A DNA stretch of 6,482 bases from Treponema sp. UBA3649 (GCA_002373325.1 DFKI01000008.1:5057-11538), one strand, 5' to 3'. Positions 1-6,016 are shown, counted from the stretch's first letter. A program made the numbers and translations. The notes: generated by a model not told the origin, from the letters alone.

Positions 1-44
1 TCAGTTCTCAGTTCTCAGTTCTCACCTTTCAGTTTTCAGTTTCA
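1..44. repeat. 7-bp tandem repeat (TCAGTTY) abutting the potC stop
   Basis: TCAGTTC is repeated in perfect tandem about 3.4 times from position 1 to 24. After a short interruption (CCT) come two diverged units, TTCAGTT and TTCAGTTT-like, reaching position 44. The TCA that encodes the potC stop codon on the minus strand is the last unit's edge, so the array directly overlaps the end of potC. The unit length is not a multiple of three. The array touches the window edge, so its full size is unknown. Confidence 0.8.
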
Positions 45-905
45 ATGTGATGACGCGAAGTTCTTGAGTCCGTTTCTGAGAAGAATTGTCAGCGAGCAGA
101 TTATCAGAATCAGGACGAAGGACAGCGAGTTGATTACTGGGCTCACGCCGAATCGGATCATCGAGTAGACGTAGAGCGGGAGGGTCGTGCTTCCGGGGCC
201 GCTTACGAGGAAGGTGATTACGTAATCCTCAAGGGACATTGTTACGCTCATCATAAATCCAGAGATGATTCCCGGCATGATGGCTGGGATAATCACCTTG
301 AAAAGGGTCTGCACCTCGGTGGCTCCAAGGTCGTGGCTCGCCTCAATGATTGAATAATCGAATTCATCGATTCTTGCGCTTACCATGAGATAGACGAAGG
401 GCATACAGAAGGTTGTGTGCGCGATGTAGATTGTGAGAAGGCCAAGCGACATCTTGATTCCGCTGAAAAAAATCAGGAGGGAGATTCCCATAATCACTTC
501 GGGAAGAACCATCGGCAAAAAGCTGATTGACTGGATGTATCCCTTTCCGAAGAATTTGTACCATGTGATTCCGATTGCGGCGAGTGTGCCTAAGACTGTT
601 GCCGTGAGCGATGATGTTACTGCGATGAACATGCTGTTCCAAAGCGATGCCCACAAGTCGTTCGAATCAAGGAAGAGTTTTTCGTACCACACGAAGGAGA
701 ATCCCGTGAAGTTTGTGTCCTTGGATGCGTTGAACGAAAAGAAGATTATGACGAACAGCGGTATGAAAAGGAACATCAGTGAAAGCGCAAGGACGGTCTT
801 CGAGAAATTGATTGCGCCCTCGCGTTTTTTCCAGTCTCGTTTCGCATGACGGGATGGTTCGGATGGCCTCTGTTTTTTCGCAAAGAGTTTGAACGGATTT
901 TTCAT
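42..905 (-). CDS. potC: spermidine/putrescine ABC transporter permease PotC
   Basis: This 287-residue inner-membrane permease is one half of the channel of a polyamine importer, pairing with PotB and driven by the PotA ATPase. About 30 basic, hydrophilic residues precede the first membrane segment (about 35-58). Further hydrophobic segments lie near 88-112, 123-150, 155-176, 206-222 and 260-276, giving the six expected. The cytoplasmic EAA loop that docks on the ATPase is clear at about 187-207 (IEASHDLGATE followed by IIP). Length is slightly above the roughly 264 residues of E. coli PotC, because of the N-terminal tail. The ATG overlaps the potB stop as ATGA, and GGAGG lies 6 nt upstream (912-916), so the start is well supported and translation is probably coupled to potB. 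The substrate is assigned from family and gene order; other COG1177 importers remain possible. Confidence 0.93.
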   Translation of the reverse strand: MKNPFKLFAKKQRPSEPSRHAKRDWKKREGAINFSKTVLALSLMFLFIPLFVIIFFSFNASKDTNFTGFSFVWYEKLFLDSNDLWASLWNSMFIAVTSSLTATVLGTLAAIGITWYKFFGKGYIQSISFLPMVLPEVIMGISLLIFFSGIKMSLGLLTIYIAHTTFCMPFVYLMVSARIDEFDYSIIEASHDLGATEVQTLFKVIIPAIMPGIISGFMMSVTMSLEDYVITFLVSGPGSTTLPLYVYSMIRFGVSPVINSLSFVLILIICSLTILLRNGLKNFASSH

Positions 906-1927
906 TTAACGCCTCCGAGTGTGTTTCCCGCGAGAAGGGGAGTGTTGGTGTTCGCAGCCACGTCTTCCTTGGTGGAGACTTTCTTGAGGTTCGCTTCCTT
1001 TTTGTTCGAGGCGAGCATCCAGAGAATGGCGACCATGGAGATGAGCGTGATTACGAGACTGAACGCTGATGCAAGGGGCCAGTTGCGGACTTTCTGCACT
1101 TGGTCAACGATGATGTTTCCGAGCATGTAGCTGTCCTTTCCACCGACCATCTGGGGAACCGTGTAGGATCCGAAAATGGGGATGAAGGTGAAAATCAGCG
1201 CGCTTATGATTCCGCTCTTGACTCCGGGAATAAGAATCTTTGTCATGGACTGAATCTTCGTGGCTCCGAGGTCACGTGCGGCTTCAAGGAGGCTGAAATC
1301 AAAGCGGTCCACGGCGGTGAAGATTGGGAGGATTGCGTAGGGCAGGTACATGTAGATGCTCACGAGGATAATCGCTCCCTGTGTGAACATGAATTTGTGA
1401 GGAGTGAAGGTCGCGTCCTTTGCCCCGAGTCCGATAGCGTGTCCAATCTTCCAGAAGAAATGAAGGATTCCGTTGAGGAGTCCGTTGTCGCCGAGAATCG
1501 TCATCCATGCGAAAATTCGGATGAGGCTGTTGGTCAAAAACGGGATGATTACCAGAATCAAAAAGATGGTCTGGTGCTTGCTTCTTGCCATGGCATATCC
1601 GCAGGGGAGCGCAATCAGGATGGAGACAACGCTTGAGATTGTGGCAATCCAGAGAGTGCGCAAAAAGATTTTTCCGTAAGCCGGATCGAGCATCTGCTTG
1701 TATGCCTTCAATGTGAACTTCGCCTCGACTCCACCGTAAACGTCACGGGTCATAAACGAGTATGCCACTATGATTACGATGGGCACGATGAAGAAGATTG
1801 AGAACCAGAGTCCCATTGGCCATGCGTAGAAAGGACCGGGGTTCGCTTTCTTGTATTTTGCTCCGTGAGCCGCCGACGCAAGCTTAAGGTCAGCCGGTTG
1901 TTTTGGTGCCTTTTCTTTTCCGCTCAT
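902..1927 (-). CDS. potB: spermidine/putrescine ABC transporter permease PotB
   Basis: This 341-residue integral membrane protein is the second permease of the polyamine importer. Membrane segments are visible near 38-58, 92-112, 120-142, 184-204, 238-258 and 287-306. The EAA loop contacting PotA is at about 215-234 (LEAARDLGATK followed by ILIP). E. coli PotB is about 275 residues; the excess here is two hydrophilic tails, about 35 residues before the first membrane segment (Lys/Ala rich) and about 35 after the last (ASNKKEANLKK and a Thr/Asn/Gly-rich end). The start is the ATG overlapping the potA stop by 4 bp, with GAGGA 9 nt upstream inside potA. It sits between potA and potC in a tightly coupled operon. 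Permease identity is firm; the polyamine substrate is inferred from family resemblance and order. Confidence 0.93.
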   Translation of the reverse strand: MSGKEKAPKQPADLKLASAAHGAKYKKANPGPFYAWPMGLWFSIFFIVPIVIIVAYSFMTRDVYGGVEAKFTLKAYKQMLDPAYGKIFLRTLWIATISSVVSILIALPCGYAMARSKHQTIFLILVIIPFLTNSLIRIFAWMTILGDNGLLNGILHFFWKIGHAIGLGAKDATFTPHKFMFTQGAIILVSIYMYLPYAILPIFTAVDRFDFSLLEAARDLGATKIQSMTKILIPGVKSGIISALIFTFIPIFGSYTVPQMVGGKDSYMLGNIIVDQVQKVRNWPLASAFSLVITLISMVAILWMLASNKKEANLKKVSTKEDVAANTNTPLLAGNTLGGVK

Positions 1928-3114
1928 TTATTGATGTCCTCGACGATGTAGCCGTCCTCTGCCGCCCATGAGATGTAGACGGTATCTTTCCATGCAATCT
2001 CCGGACCGTCATCCAGATAGTTGATGTGCTGCTTGAACACCTTCACTATGGAACCGTTCTCAAGGCGCACGTAGAATTTAGACTGGAATCCCGTGTAGAT
2101 TGGCTCCTCCACGACTCCCTTGAACACGTTGATGTCCTTTCTGCCGTTGATTTTAGGCTCGTCCAAAGTGATGCGGATTTTCTCAGGACGCACGGTGAAG
2201 GCAATCTTCTGTCCGGGCTTGGTCTCCTCGTAATCCGTCACAAGGATGTTCTTGTCCTCCTCGCGTGTGGCGGCGGTCTCTCCCGTAAGCTGTGCCTGCA
2301 TTCCGAGCGCGGGTGTGTTGAGAGTGACCATGTATTCCTTTTCTCCCTTGGGGGATGTGTAGGGCTCGCAGTTTACCACGGTGCTCTCAAAGAGGTTTGT
2401 CTCTCCGATGAACTGCGCGACGAACTGTGTGGCCGGGCTTTCGTAAATCTCAAAAGGAGTTCCCACCTGAAGGACGTGTCCCTGGTTCATTACGGCAATC
2501 CTGTCGCTTACTGCAAGTGCCTCGCTCTGGTCGTGTGTTACATATATGAATGTGATTCCAATCTTGTCATGCAGCGCGTCAAGGTCAACAAGAAGATTTG
2601 AGCGGAGCTTGGCGTCGAGTGCGGAAAGGGGCTCGTCAAGAAGAAGGACTTTCGGCTCGTTAATCAGGGCCCTCGCGATGGCAACCCTCTGTCTCTGTCC
2701 TCCCGAAAGCTGGTTTGGCTTTTTGTGCATGTGCTGATCAAGCTGGACCAGATGAAGATAGTGCTTGACTTTCTCATCGATGGTGGCTTTGTCCACTTTT
2801 TTCAGTCTGAGAGGAAATGCGACGTTCTCGTAAACGCTGAGATGCGGGAAAAGCGCATAGCTCTGGAAAACCGTGTTGCTCTGTCTCTTGTTGGGGGGCA
2901 GGGGAACTACGTTCTGGTCATCGAAAAGGACCGCTCCCTCATCCGGGAATTCAAATCCTGCGATAATGCGGAGCAATGTGGTCTTGCCGCAACCGGATGG
3001 ACCCAGGAGGGAAAAGAACTCTCCCTGCTTGATCGTGATGTTGATGTTGTCCAGGGCATGGAAATCTCCGAAATGCTTGGAAACATGGTCAATGGAAACT
3101 GTACTTCCGTTCAC
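1924..3114 (-). CDS. potA: spermidine/putrescine ABC transporter ATP-binding protein PotA
   Basis: This 396-residue cytoplasmic ATPase energises polyamine uptake through PotB and PotC. All ABC motifs are intact: Walker A GPSGCGKTT (38-46), Q-loop Gln84 in VFQSYALFP, signature LSGGQ (136-140), Walker B VLLLDEP (156-162), D-loop SALD (164-167) and switch His194. The part after about 240 is the C-terminal TOBE-type regulatory domain seen in PotA-like (COG3842) ATPases, and total length is close to the usual 370-380. Translation starts at GTG (3114-3112). No ATG lies in frame upstream before a stop at 3150-3148, and AGGAG (3130-3126) sits 11 nt ahead. This is the first gene of the potABC operon; its leader lies downstream of two predicted small-RNA terminators. 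Confidence 0.95.
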   Translation of the reverse strand: MNGSTVSIDHVSKHFGDFHALDNINITIKQGEFFSLLGPSGCGKTTLLRIIAGFEFPDEGAVLFDDQNVVPLPPNKRQSNTVFQSYALFPHLSVYENVAFPLRLKKVDKATIDEKVKHYLHLVQLDQHMHKKPNQLSGGQRQRVAIARALINEPKVLLLDEPLSALDAKLRSNLLVDLDALHDKIGITFIYVTHDQSEALAVSDRIAVMNQGHVLQVGTPFEIYESPATQFVAQFIGETNLFESTVVNCEPYTSPKGEKEYMVTLNTPALGMQAQLTGETAATREEDKNILVTDYEETKPGQKIAFTVRPEKIRITLDEPKINGRKDINVFKGVVEEPIYTGFQSKFYVRLENGSIVKVFKQHINYLDDGPEIAWKDTVYISWAAEDGYIVEDINK

Positions 3115-3221
3115 TGTGGGTACAACTCCTGTCTTTGATTTGATGCGTCATTCCGATGGTCTAAAAGCTCGTCCGGATATTGGCGCACGGTCAGCCCAAT
3201 TAAAAAAAAAGAAACAGACCC

Positions 3222-3257
3222 TTATCGTACTTTCGACTTATTTTGCGAATATGTCAA
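3222..3257 (-). promoter_or_regulatory. possible potABC promoter region
   Basis: A perfect TTGACA lies on the minus strand at 3257-3252, but no good -10 stands 16-18 nt beyond it; the nearest TATAAT-like hexamer (TACGAT) is 22 nt away. An alternative reading is TGA followed by CATATT as an extended -10 overlapping the TTGACA. The region is A/T rich, lies 110-150 nt before the GTG start and follows a terminator, so a promoter is expected somewhere here. The exact elements are uncertain. Confidence 0.3.
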
Positions 3258-3264
3258 GGCTTTT

Positions 3265-3280
3265 TTGAAAAGTATTTCAA
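3265..3280. promoter_or_regulatory. inverted repeat TTGAAA-N4-TTTCAA, possible operator
   Basis: TTGAAA and TTTCAA form a perfect 6-bp inverted repeat around a 4-bp centre, 8 bp upstream of the TTGACA element ahead of potA. The position would suit a regulator acting on the potABC promoter. Short A/T-rich palindromes arise by chance in such spacers, so this is only a candidate. Confidence 0.25.
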
Positions 3281-3309
3281 TTTTTTTGCGGATTTTATGG
3301 TGTTTGTTG

Positions 3310-3364
3310 AAAAAAAAGGTGCCCCGCAGCCAAATGGGTGGGAGGGGATAAACAGCTGCGGGGC
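3310..3364 (-). terminator. intrinsic terminator of candidate RNA 2
   Basis: On the minus strand GCTGCGGGGC... pairs perfectly over 10 bp: plus-strand arms GCCCCGCAGC (3321-3330) and GCTGCGGGGC (3355-3364), with a 24-nt loop, then ACC and a run of eight T (3317-3310). The loop is unusually long and C-rich for a terminator. It separates transcripts from upstream from the potABC leader. Confidence 0.8.
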
Positions 3365-3415
3365 TATGTTGCAGTATTTCTACTGCGAAATGGATAATCT
3401 AAATGTCGGTAGATT
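3310..3415 (-). ncRNA. candidate structured small RNA 2, C-rich terminator loop
   Basis: Read on the minus strand, three consecutive hairpins are visible. The first is a 6-bp stem AATCTA/TAGATT (3415-3396). The second is GCAGTA closed by a GAAA tetraloop and TACTGC (3386-3371). The third is a perfect 10-bp GC stem followed by ACC and eight U. The GNRA loop and the U-run both exist only in the minus orientation, which sets the strand. The terminator loop contains a pyrimidine run including CCCCUCCCACCC. No convincing promoter is visible between 3415 and 3470, so it may be the distal part of a longer transcript that reads through the upstream terminator, or be made from an unrecognised A/T-rich promoter. 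No known Rfam family is recognised. Confidence 0.5.
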
Positions 3416-3538
3416 TAAAAAAAGGATTAGCAAAAACAAATAAATATTTAAAAAATTACAAAAAAGAATAAAAAAAAAAGCCCGCCGGCCACCCCTCCCA
3501 GAGTACCAGCAGGCTAAACGCTCCATATCCATTTCGCA
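3339..3538. repeat. two complementary segment pairs linking RNA 1 and RNA 2
   Basis: Pair one: TGCGAAATGGATA at 3384-3396 is the exact complement of TATCCATTTCGCA at 3526-3538 (13 nt); beyond a 1-2 nt offset, another 5 nt (TTCTA) also match. Pair two: TGGGAGGGG at 3339-3347 is the exact complement of CCCCTCCCA at 3492-3500 (9 nt). The order along the plus strand is A, B, A', B', so this is not one simple inverted duplication. In a single transcript it would be a pseudoknot topology; between two RNAs it would be a two-site kissing interaction. Confidence 0.85.
3470..3514 (-). terminator. intrinsic terminator of candidate RNA 1
   Basis: On the minus strand GCCTGCTGG (3514-3506) pairs with CCGGCGGGC (3488-3480) over 9 bp with two G-U pairs. 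The 17-nt loop is G-rich, and ten T (3479-3470) follow directly. This is a textbook intrinsic terminator apart from the long loop. Confidence 0.85.
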
Positions 3539-3550
3539 TATAGAACATAT
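3471..3550 (-). ncRNA. candidate small RNA 1, about 80 nt, G-rich terminator loop
   Basis: A consensus promoter predicts a minus-strand start near 3550-3548, and the transcript would stop at the U-run ending near 3471. The roughly 35 nt before the terminator contain the 13-nt segment complementary to RNA 2, and the terminator loop contains CUGGGAGGGGUGG, which is complementary to the RNA 2 terminator loop. Small reading frames exist but run through the terminator stem and U-run and lack a ribosome binding site, so it is most simply non-coding. No known RNA family is recognised. Confidence 0.6.
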
Positions 3551-3555
3551 TACAT

Positions 3556-3584
3556 ATTATAACAGTTGGGGAACATAAAGTCAA
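3556..3584 (-). promoter_or_regulatory. strong sigma-70-type promoter for RNA 1
   Basis: The minus strand shows TTGACT (3584-3579), an exact 17-nt spacer and TATAAT (3561-3556). A TG one base before the -10 (TGTTATAAT) gives an extended -10. Upstream is a long A/T-only-like stretch (3585-3620) that could act as an UP element. It is the best promoter match in the 3115-3666 spacer. Confidence 0.8.
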
Positions 3585-3666
3585 ATAAAAAAAACGAATT
3601 ATTGCAATTTTTTTTCTATTTCAAGGACTTTTCTCCAAAAAATCGATTTTTTATCACAAGATAACC

Positions 3667-4572
3667 TCAATCAATAGTTTTTGGAGGTTCCCGCAAGTCG
3701 TTGTAATCAAGGTTTTTGCCGCCATGAAGGTCCTCAAGCGCGGGTCCGAGCTCCTCTTCCCAAAGCCTGTCCTGAATCATCTTTTTGCCGGCTGTATATC
3801 CGATGTGCCTGTCTGCCCTCACTTTCTCACCGTGAAAGTCCGAGCCTCCCGTCGCAATCAGTCCGAATCCGTGCGCTATTTTCTCAAGTCTCTCGGCTTC
3901 CGCCACCCTTACTCCAGGATGCCACGCCTCAAATCCCATCACACCCTTCTCATGGATGAGCGCCAGAGTCTCCTCCATTTTGCCCCATGAGACATACATG
4001 GAAAGAGGATGTGCCTGAACCGGTATGCCCCCCGATTCCCTTATGGCCTCCACCGCAAAGGCAAGGTCAGCTCCTCCCCGGGGAATGTAGCAGGGTCTTC
4101 CCGACGCGAAAAATATGTCGAAAGCAGCCTGTCTGTGCTTTACGTATCCCTTTTCGACCATGAGTTGTGCGAAGTGAGGTCTTCCGATGTTTTGGGTGCC
4201 GAATTTCTCCTCAAGCTCCTCACAGCTTACCGAAATCCCGTTTTCCCTGAGTTTTTCCGCCATTCTTTGGTTGCGGCTCCTTCTCTCTTCACGAAGTCCT
4301 GTTATTACTTCCCTCAGTTTTGGCGATGTCCTTTGGAGACCGAGTCCTAGCAGATGGAATTCACCTGTGGGCCAGTCTATCGTAATCTCAATCCCCGGAA
4401 CGAATGTTATCCCTTGTTTCCGTGCTTCCTCCTGGGCTTCTTTAAGTCCGTCGGTTGTGTCGTGGTCTGTGAGCGCCAGTACTGAAATCTTCTTGGAGGC
4501 GGCGTATCTTACAAGCTCGGATGGCGAGAAAGTTCCGTCCGATGCCGTTGAATGTGTGTGCAAATCTATCAT
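3667..4572 (-). CDS. PHP-domain phosphoesterase, YciV/RNase AM-like
   Basis: This 301-residue soluble metal-dependent hydrolase belongs to the COG0613/YciV group, whose characterised members are 3',5'-nucleotide bisphosphate phosphatases or 5'-3' exoribonucleases (RNase AM). Metal-binding motifs are in order: DLHTHS with His5, His7 and Asp12; TDHDT with His37; PGIE with Glu62; FHLLG with His73; GRPHFA (about 130-135); QAHP with His188; and GSDFH with Asp245 and His247. None of the expected ligands appears missing. The start is placed at the ATG giving MIDLHTHS, the usual N-terminus of the family; a TTG nine codons upstream (4599) is in frame but would add an atypical hydrophobic stretch. Neither start has a clear Shine-Dalgarno sequence. 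The gene stands alone, divergent from the Crp-like gene. Exact substrate (pAp-like nucleotide, RNA 5' end or AMP-type) cannot be decided here. Confidence 0.9.
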   Translation of the reverse strand: MIDLHTHSTASDGTFSPSELVRYAASKKISVLALTDHDTTDGLKEAQEEARKQGITFVPGIEITIDWPTGEFHLLGLGLQRTSPKLREVITGLREERRSRNQRMAEKLRENGISVSCEELEEKFGTQNIGRPHFAQLMVEKGYVKHRQAAFDIFFASGRPCYIPRGGADLAFAVEAIRESGGIPVQAHPLSMYVSWGKMEETLALIHEKGVMGFEAWHPGVRVAEAERLEKIAHGFGLIATGGSDFHGEKVRADRHIGYTAGKKMIQDRLWEEELGPALEDLHGGKNLDYNDLREPPKTID

Positions 4573-4605
4573 ATTAAAATAAATGTAGCACAAAATCAAA
4601 AAAAG

Positions 4606-4614
4606 TGATATAAT
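4606..4614 (+). promoter_or_regulatory. extended -10 promoter of the Crp-like gene
   Basis: TGATATAAT combines a perfect TATAAT (4609-4614) with TG one base upstream. No good -35 is present at 16-18 nt (closest is around TGTAGC at 4584-4589), which is typical of extended -10 promoters. Transcription would start near 4621, leaving a leader of about 90 nt that contains the palindrome CAGAATTCTG (4650-4659). Confidence 0.6.
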
Positions 4615-4695
4615 TTATGAAGGTTTTGGAGAATTTTGTTGGCAACTTACAGAATTCTGCCGATAAGTAGATATGTGCAGAATGAAATTCAGAAC

Positions 4696-4700
4696 AGGAG
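4696..4700 (+). promoter_or_regulatory. ribosome binding site fixing the Crp-like start
   Basis: AGGAG directly abuts an upstream in-frame ATG (4701) with no spacer, but lies 9 nt before the next in-frame ATG (4710). Normal spacing therefore selects 4710 and the N-terminus MPKVLSYAKG. Confidence 0.8.
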
Positions 4701-4709
4701 ATGTTTCTT

Positions 4710-5996
4710 ATGCCAAAAGTGTTGTCCTATGCGAAAGGCTCGATTATATTTTTTGAGGGTGACAGGGACGAGAGGGTCTATATTTTACAGTCCGGATCCA
4801 TAGTTCTTACCCAGACTGACATGGAGACCGGAAATCAGATCAGCGAGGTCGTCAATGTGGGTGAGTTCTTCGGAGTGAAGAGCGCACTTGCCCGCAAGCC
4901 CAAGATGGAGACCGCGAATGTAGTCACAGATACTCAGGTCGTTCAGATGTCTGTGATGGAATTCGAGAAGATTTTCGGATCAAATCAGGCTGTCATACTT
5001 AAAATGCTCAAGGTTTTCAGCAAGAGCCTGAGACAGATTCACAGGAAGACTGAAACTGTCCTTAAAACAGATGCCATTTCCTTCCCGCCGGAAATCGGAA
5101 TGCTGATTGTGGCAAAATGCTTTTTCGACGAGCAGAGGTACAATTCATGTTGCAGCGTGTGCAATAAGCTGATTACAAAATTTCCGAACGCCTCAAATGT
5201 CGATACGGCGAAGAAACTCTTATCCCAGGCTGATACACAGGCCAAGAGACAGGCAGTCTCAAAGAGCAAGATAGACACCATGGCGAGGGTAGCCGCGACA
5301 ACCGAGGATTCCAACGCACTCAAGCAGTTTGATCTTCCCATGTTCGAGCGTTTCTCAAAGACATACAGCGACGGAGACGTAATCATCAGCGAGTTCGAGC
5401 CGGGAGACTGCTTCTATCTGATTCAGTCCGGACAGGTTCAGCTCGGAAAGTGCATAAAGGGAACCATGAAGAACCTGGACATCCTGAAGCCGGGTGAGTT
5501 CTTCGGTGAGATGGCGATTTTGGACAACTCTCCACGCAGCGCGACCTGCATTGCAAAGGGCAACGTGAAGTGCCTTGAGTTCAACAAGGAAAACTTCAAG
5601 GTTCTCATCACCGGAAATCCGCAGATTGCGATGATTCTTCTGAAGCTCTTCTGCAAGAGAATTTACGACCAGCACCGCCGGTTCAGAATCCTTGTCATAA
5701 AGGACATGCAGGCCCGCATTGCAGACGTGTTCCTTATGTGCGATGACATGCTTGCTCCCGAGGAAAGGGGAACCGATGGCTCAAACCGCAGAAAATTCTT
5801 CCTTACCATCGGTGACGTGGCTCACTGGGCAGGAATAAGCGTGGACGAGGCAAGGGACGAGCTTTCAAAGTTCTCCGCCAAGCACAAAATCGACATGTTC
5901 GATGACTTTATGATCGTGCAGAACATCCAGGAGATGAAGCGCATCGTTGACACATATTTCTCAACCCACGAAAAGAGGAGCCTAAAATCAAGCTGA
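4710..5996 (+). CDS. Crp-like protein with tandem cyclic-nucleotide domains
   Basis: This 428-residue cytoplasmic regulator-like protein is about twice the length of Crp. Domain 1 (about 5-115) has the cNMP-fold start FEGDRDERVYILQSG (15-29), but its phosphate cassette is degenerate: GEFFGV replaces GE..FGE and Met-Glu-Thr (66-68) stands where Arg-Ser/Thr is expected. A helical, TPR-like linker (about 120-190) holds Cys137, Cys147, Cys148 and Cys151. Domain 2 (about 205-320) has a full cassette, GEFFGEMAIL (262-271) with PRSAT around Arg276, so it probably binds a cyclic nucleotide. A Crp-type helix-turn-helix follows (about 363-388, TIGDVAHWAGIS), with a recognition helix lacking the usual basic residues. 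It is monocistronic, with its own promoter and terminator. Ligand and targets are unknown; a DNA-binding regulator is likely but not certain. Confidence 0.88.
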   Translation: MPKVLSYAKGSIIFFEGDRDERVYILQSGSIVLTQTDMETGNQISEVVNVGEFFGVKSALARKPKMETANVVTDTQVVQMSVMEFEKIFGSNQAVILKMLKVFSKSLRQIHRKTETVLKTDAISFPPEIGMLIVAKCFFDEQRYNSCCSVCNKLITKFPNASNVDTAKKLLSQADTQAKRQAVSKSKIDTMARVAATTEDSNALKQFDLPMFERFSKTYSDGDVIISEFEPGDCFYLIQSGQVQLGKCIKGTMKNLDILKPGEFFGEMAILDNSPRSATCIAKGNVKCLEFNKENFKVLITGNPQIAMILLKLFCKRIYDQHRRFRILVIKDMQARIADVFLMCDDMLAPEERGTDGSNRRKFFLTIGDVAHWAGISVDEARDELSKFSAKHKIDMFDDFMIVQNIQEMKRIVDTYFSTHEKRSLKSS

Positions 5997-6016
5997 GACG
6001 GCTTTTCTCTCAAGAC

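Larger units (their letters stand above)
3115..3666. other. gene-free spacer between potA and the PHP gene
   Basis: This 552-bp stretch holds no credible protein gene. It is very A/T rich except for two GC-rich terminator hairpins, and contains the RNA 1 promoter, RNA 1, RNA 2, the possible potABC promoter and operator, and the potA leader with its AGGAG (3130-3126). Near the PHP gene end lies AAAAAATCGATTTTTT (3637-3652), a perfect palindrome with only two G/C pairs, too weak to call a terminator. Confidence 0.8.

Noticed and set aside
2026..2601. 191-codon plus-strand reading frame opposite potA, and similar frames opposite other genes
   Set aside because: Shadow frames antisense to well-supported genes, with no recognisable domain or start signal.
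3243..3443. 66-codon plus-strand reading frame across the potA spacer
   Set aside because: It runs through the RNA 2 terminator hairpin and A-runs, lacks a ribosome binding site, and the opposite strand shows clear structured-RNA signals.
3386..3537. Minus-strand small reading frame beginning MDMERLACWYSG with a hydrophobic middle, type I toxin-like
   Set aside because: Its hydrophobic part is translated from the terminator stem, U-run and A/T spacer, the RNA should end before it, and there is no ribosome binding site.
3637..3652. AAAAAATCGATTTTTT palindrome as terminator of the PHP gene
   Set aside because: Only two G/C pairs and no loop, so too weak to act as an intrinsic terminator; it is likely an A/T-rich coincidence.
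4650..4659. CAGAATTCTG palindrome in the Crp-like leader as a Crp-type autoregulatory site
   Set aside because: It lacks the TGTGA-N6-TCACA pattern and lies downstream of the predicted start; ten-base palindromes are common by chance.
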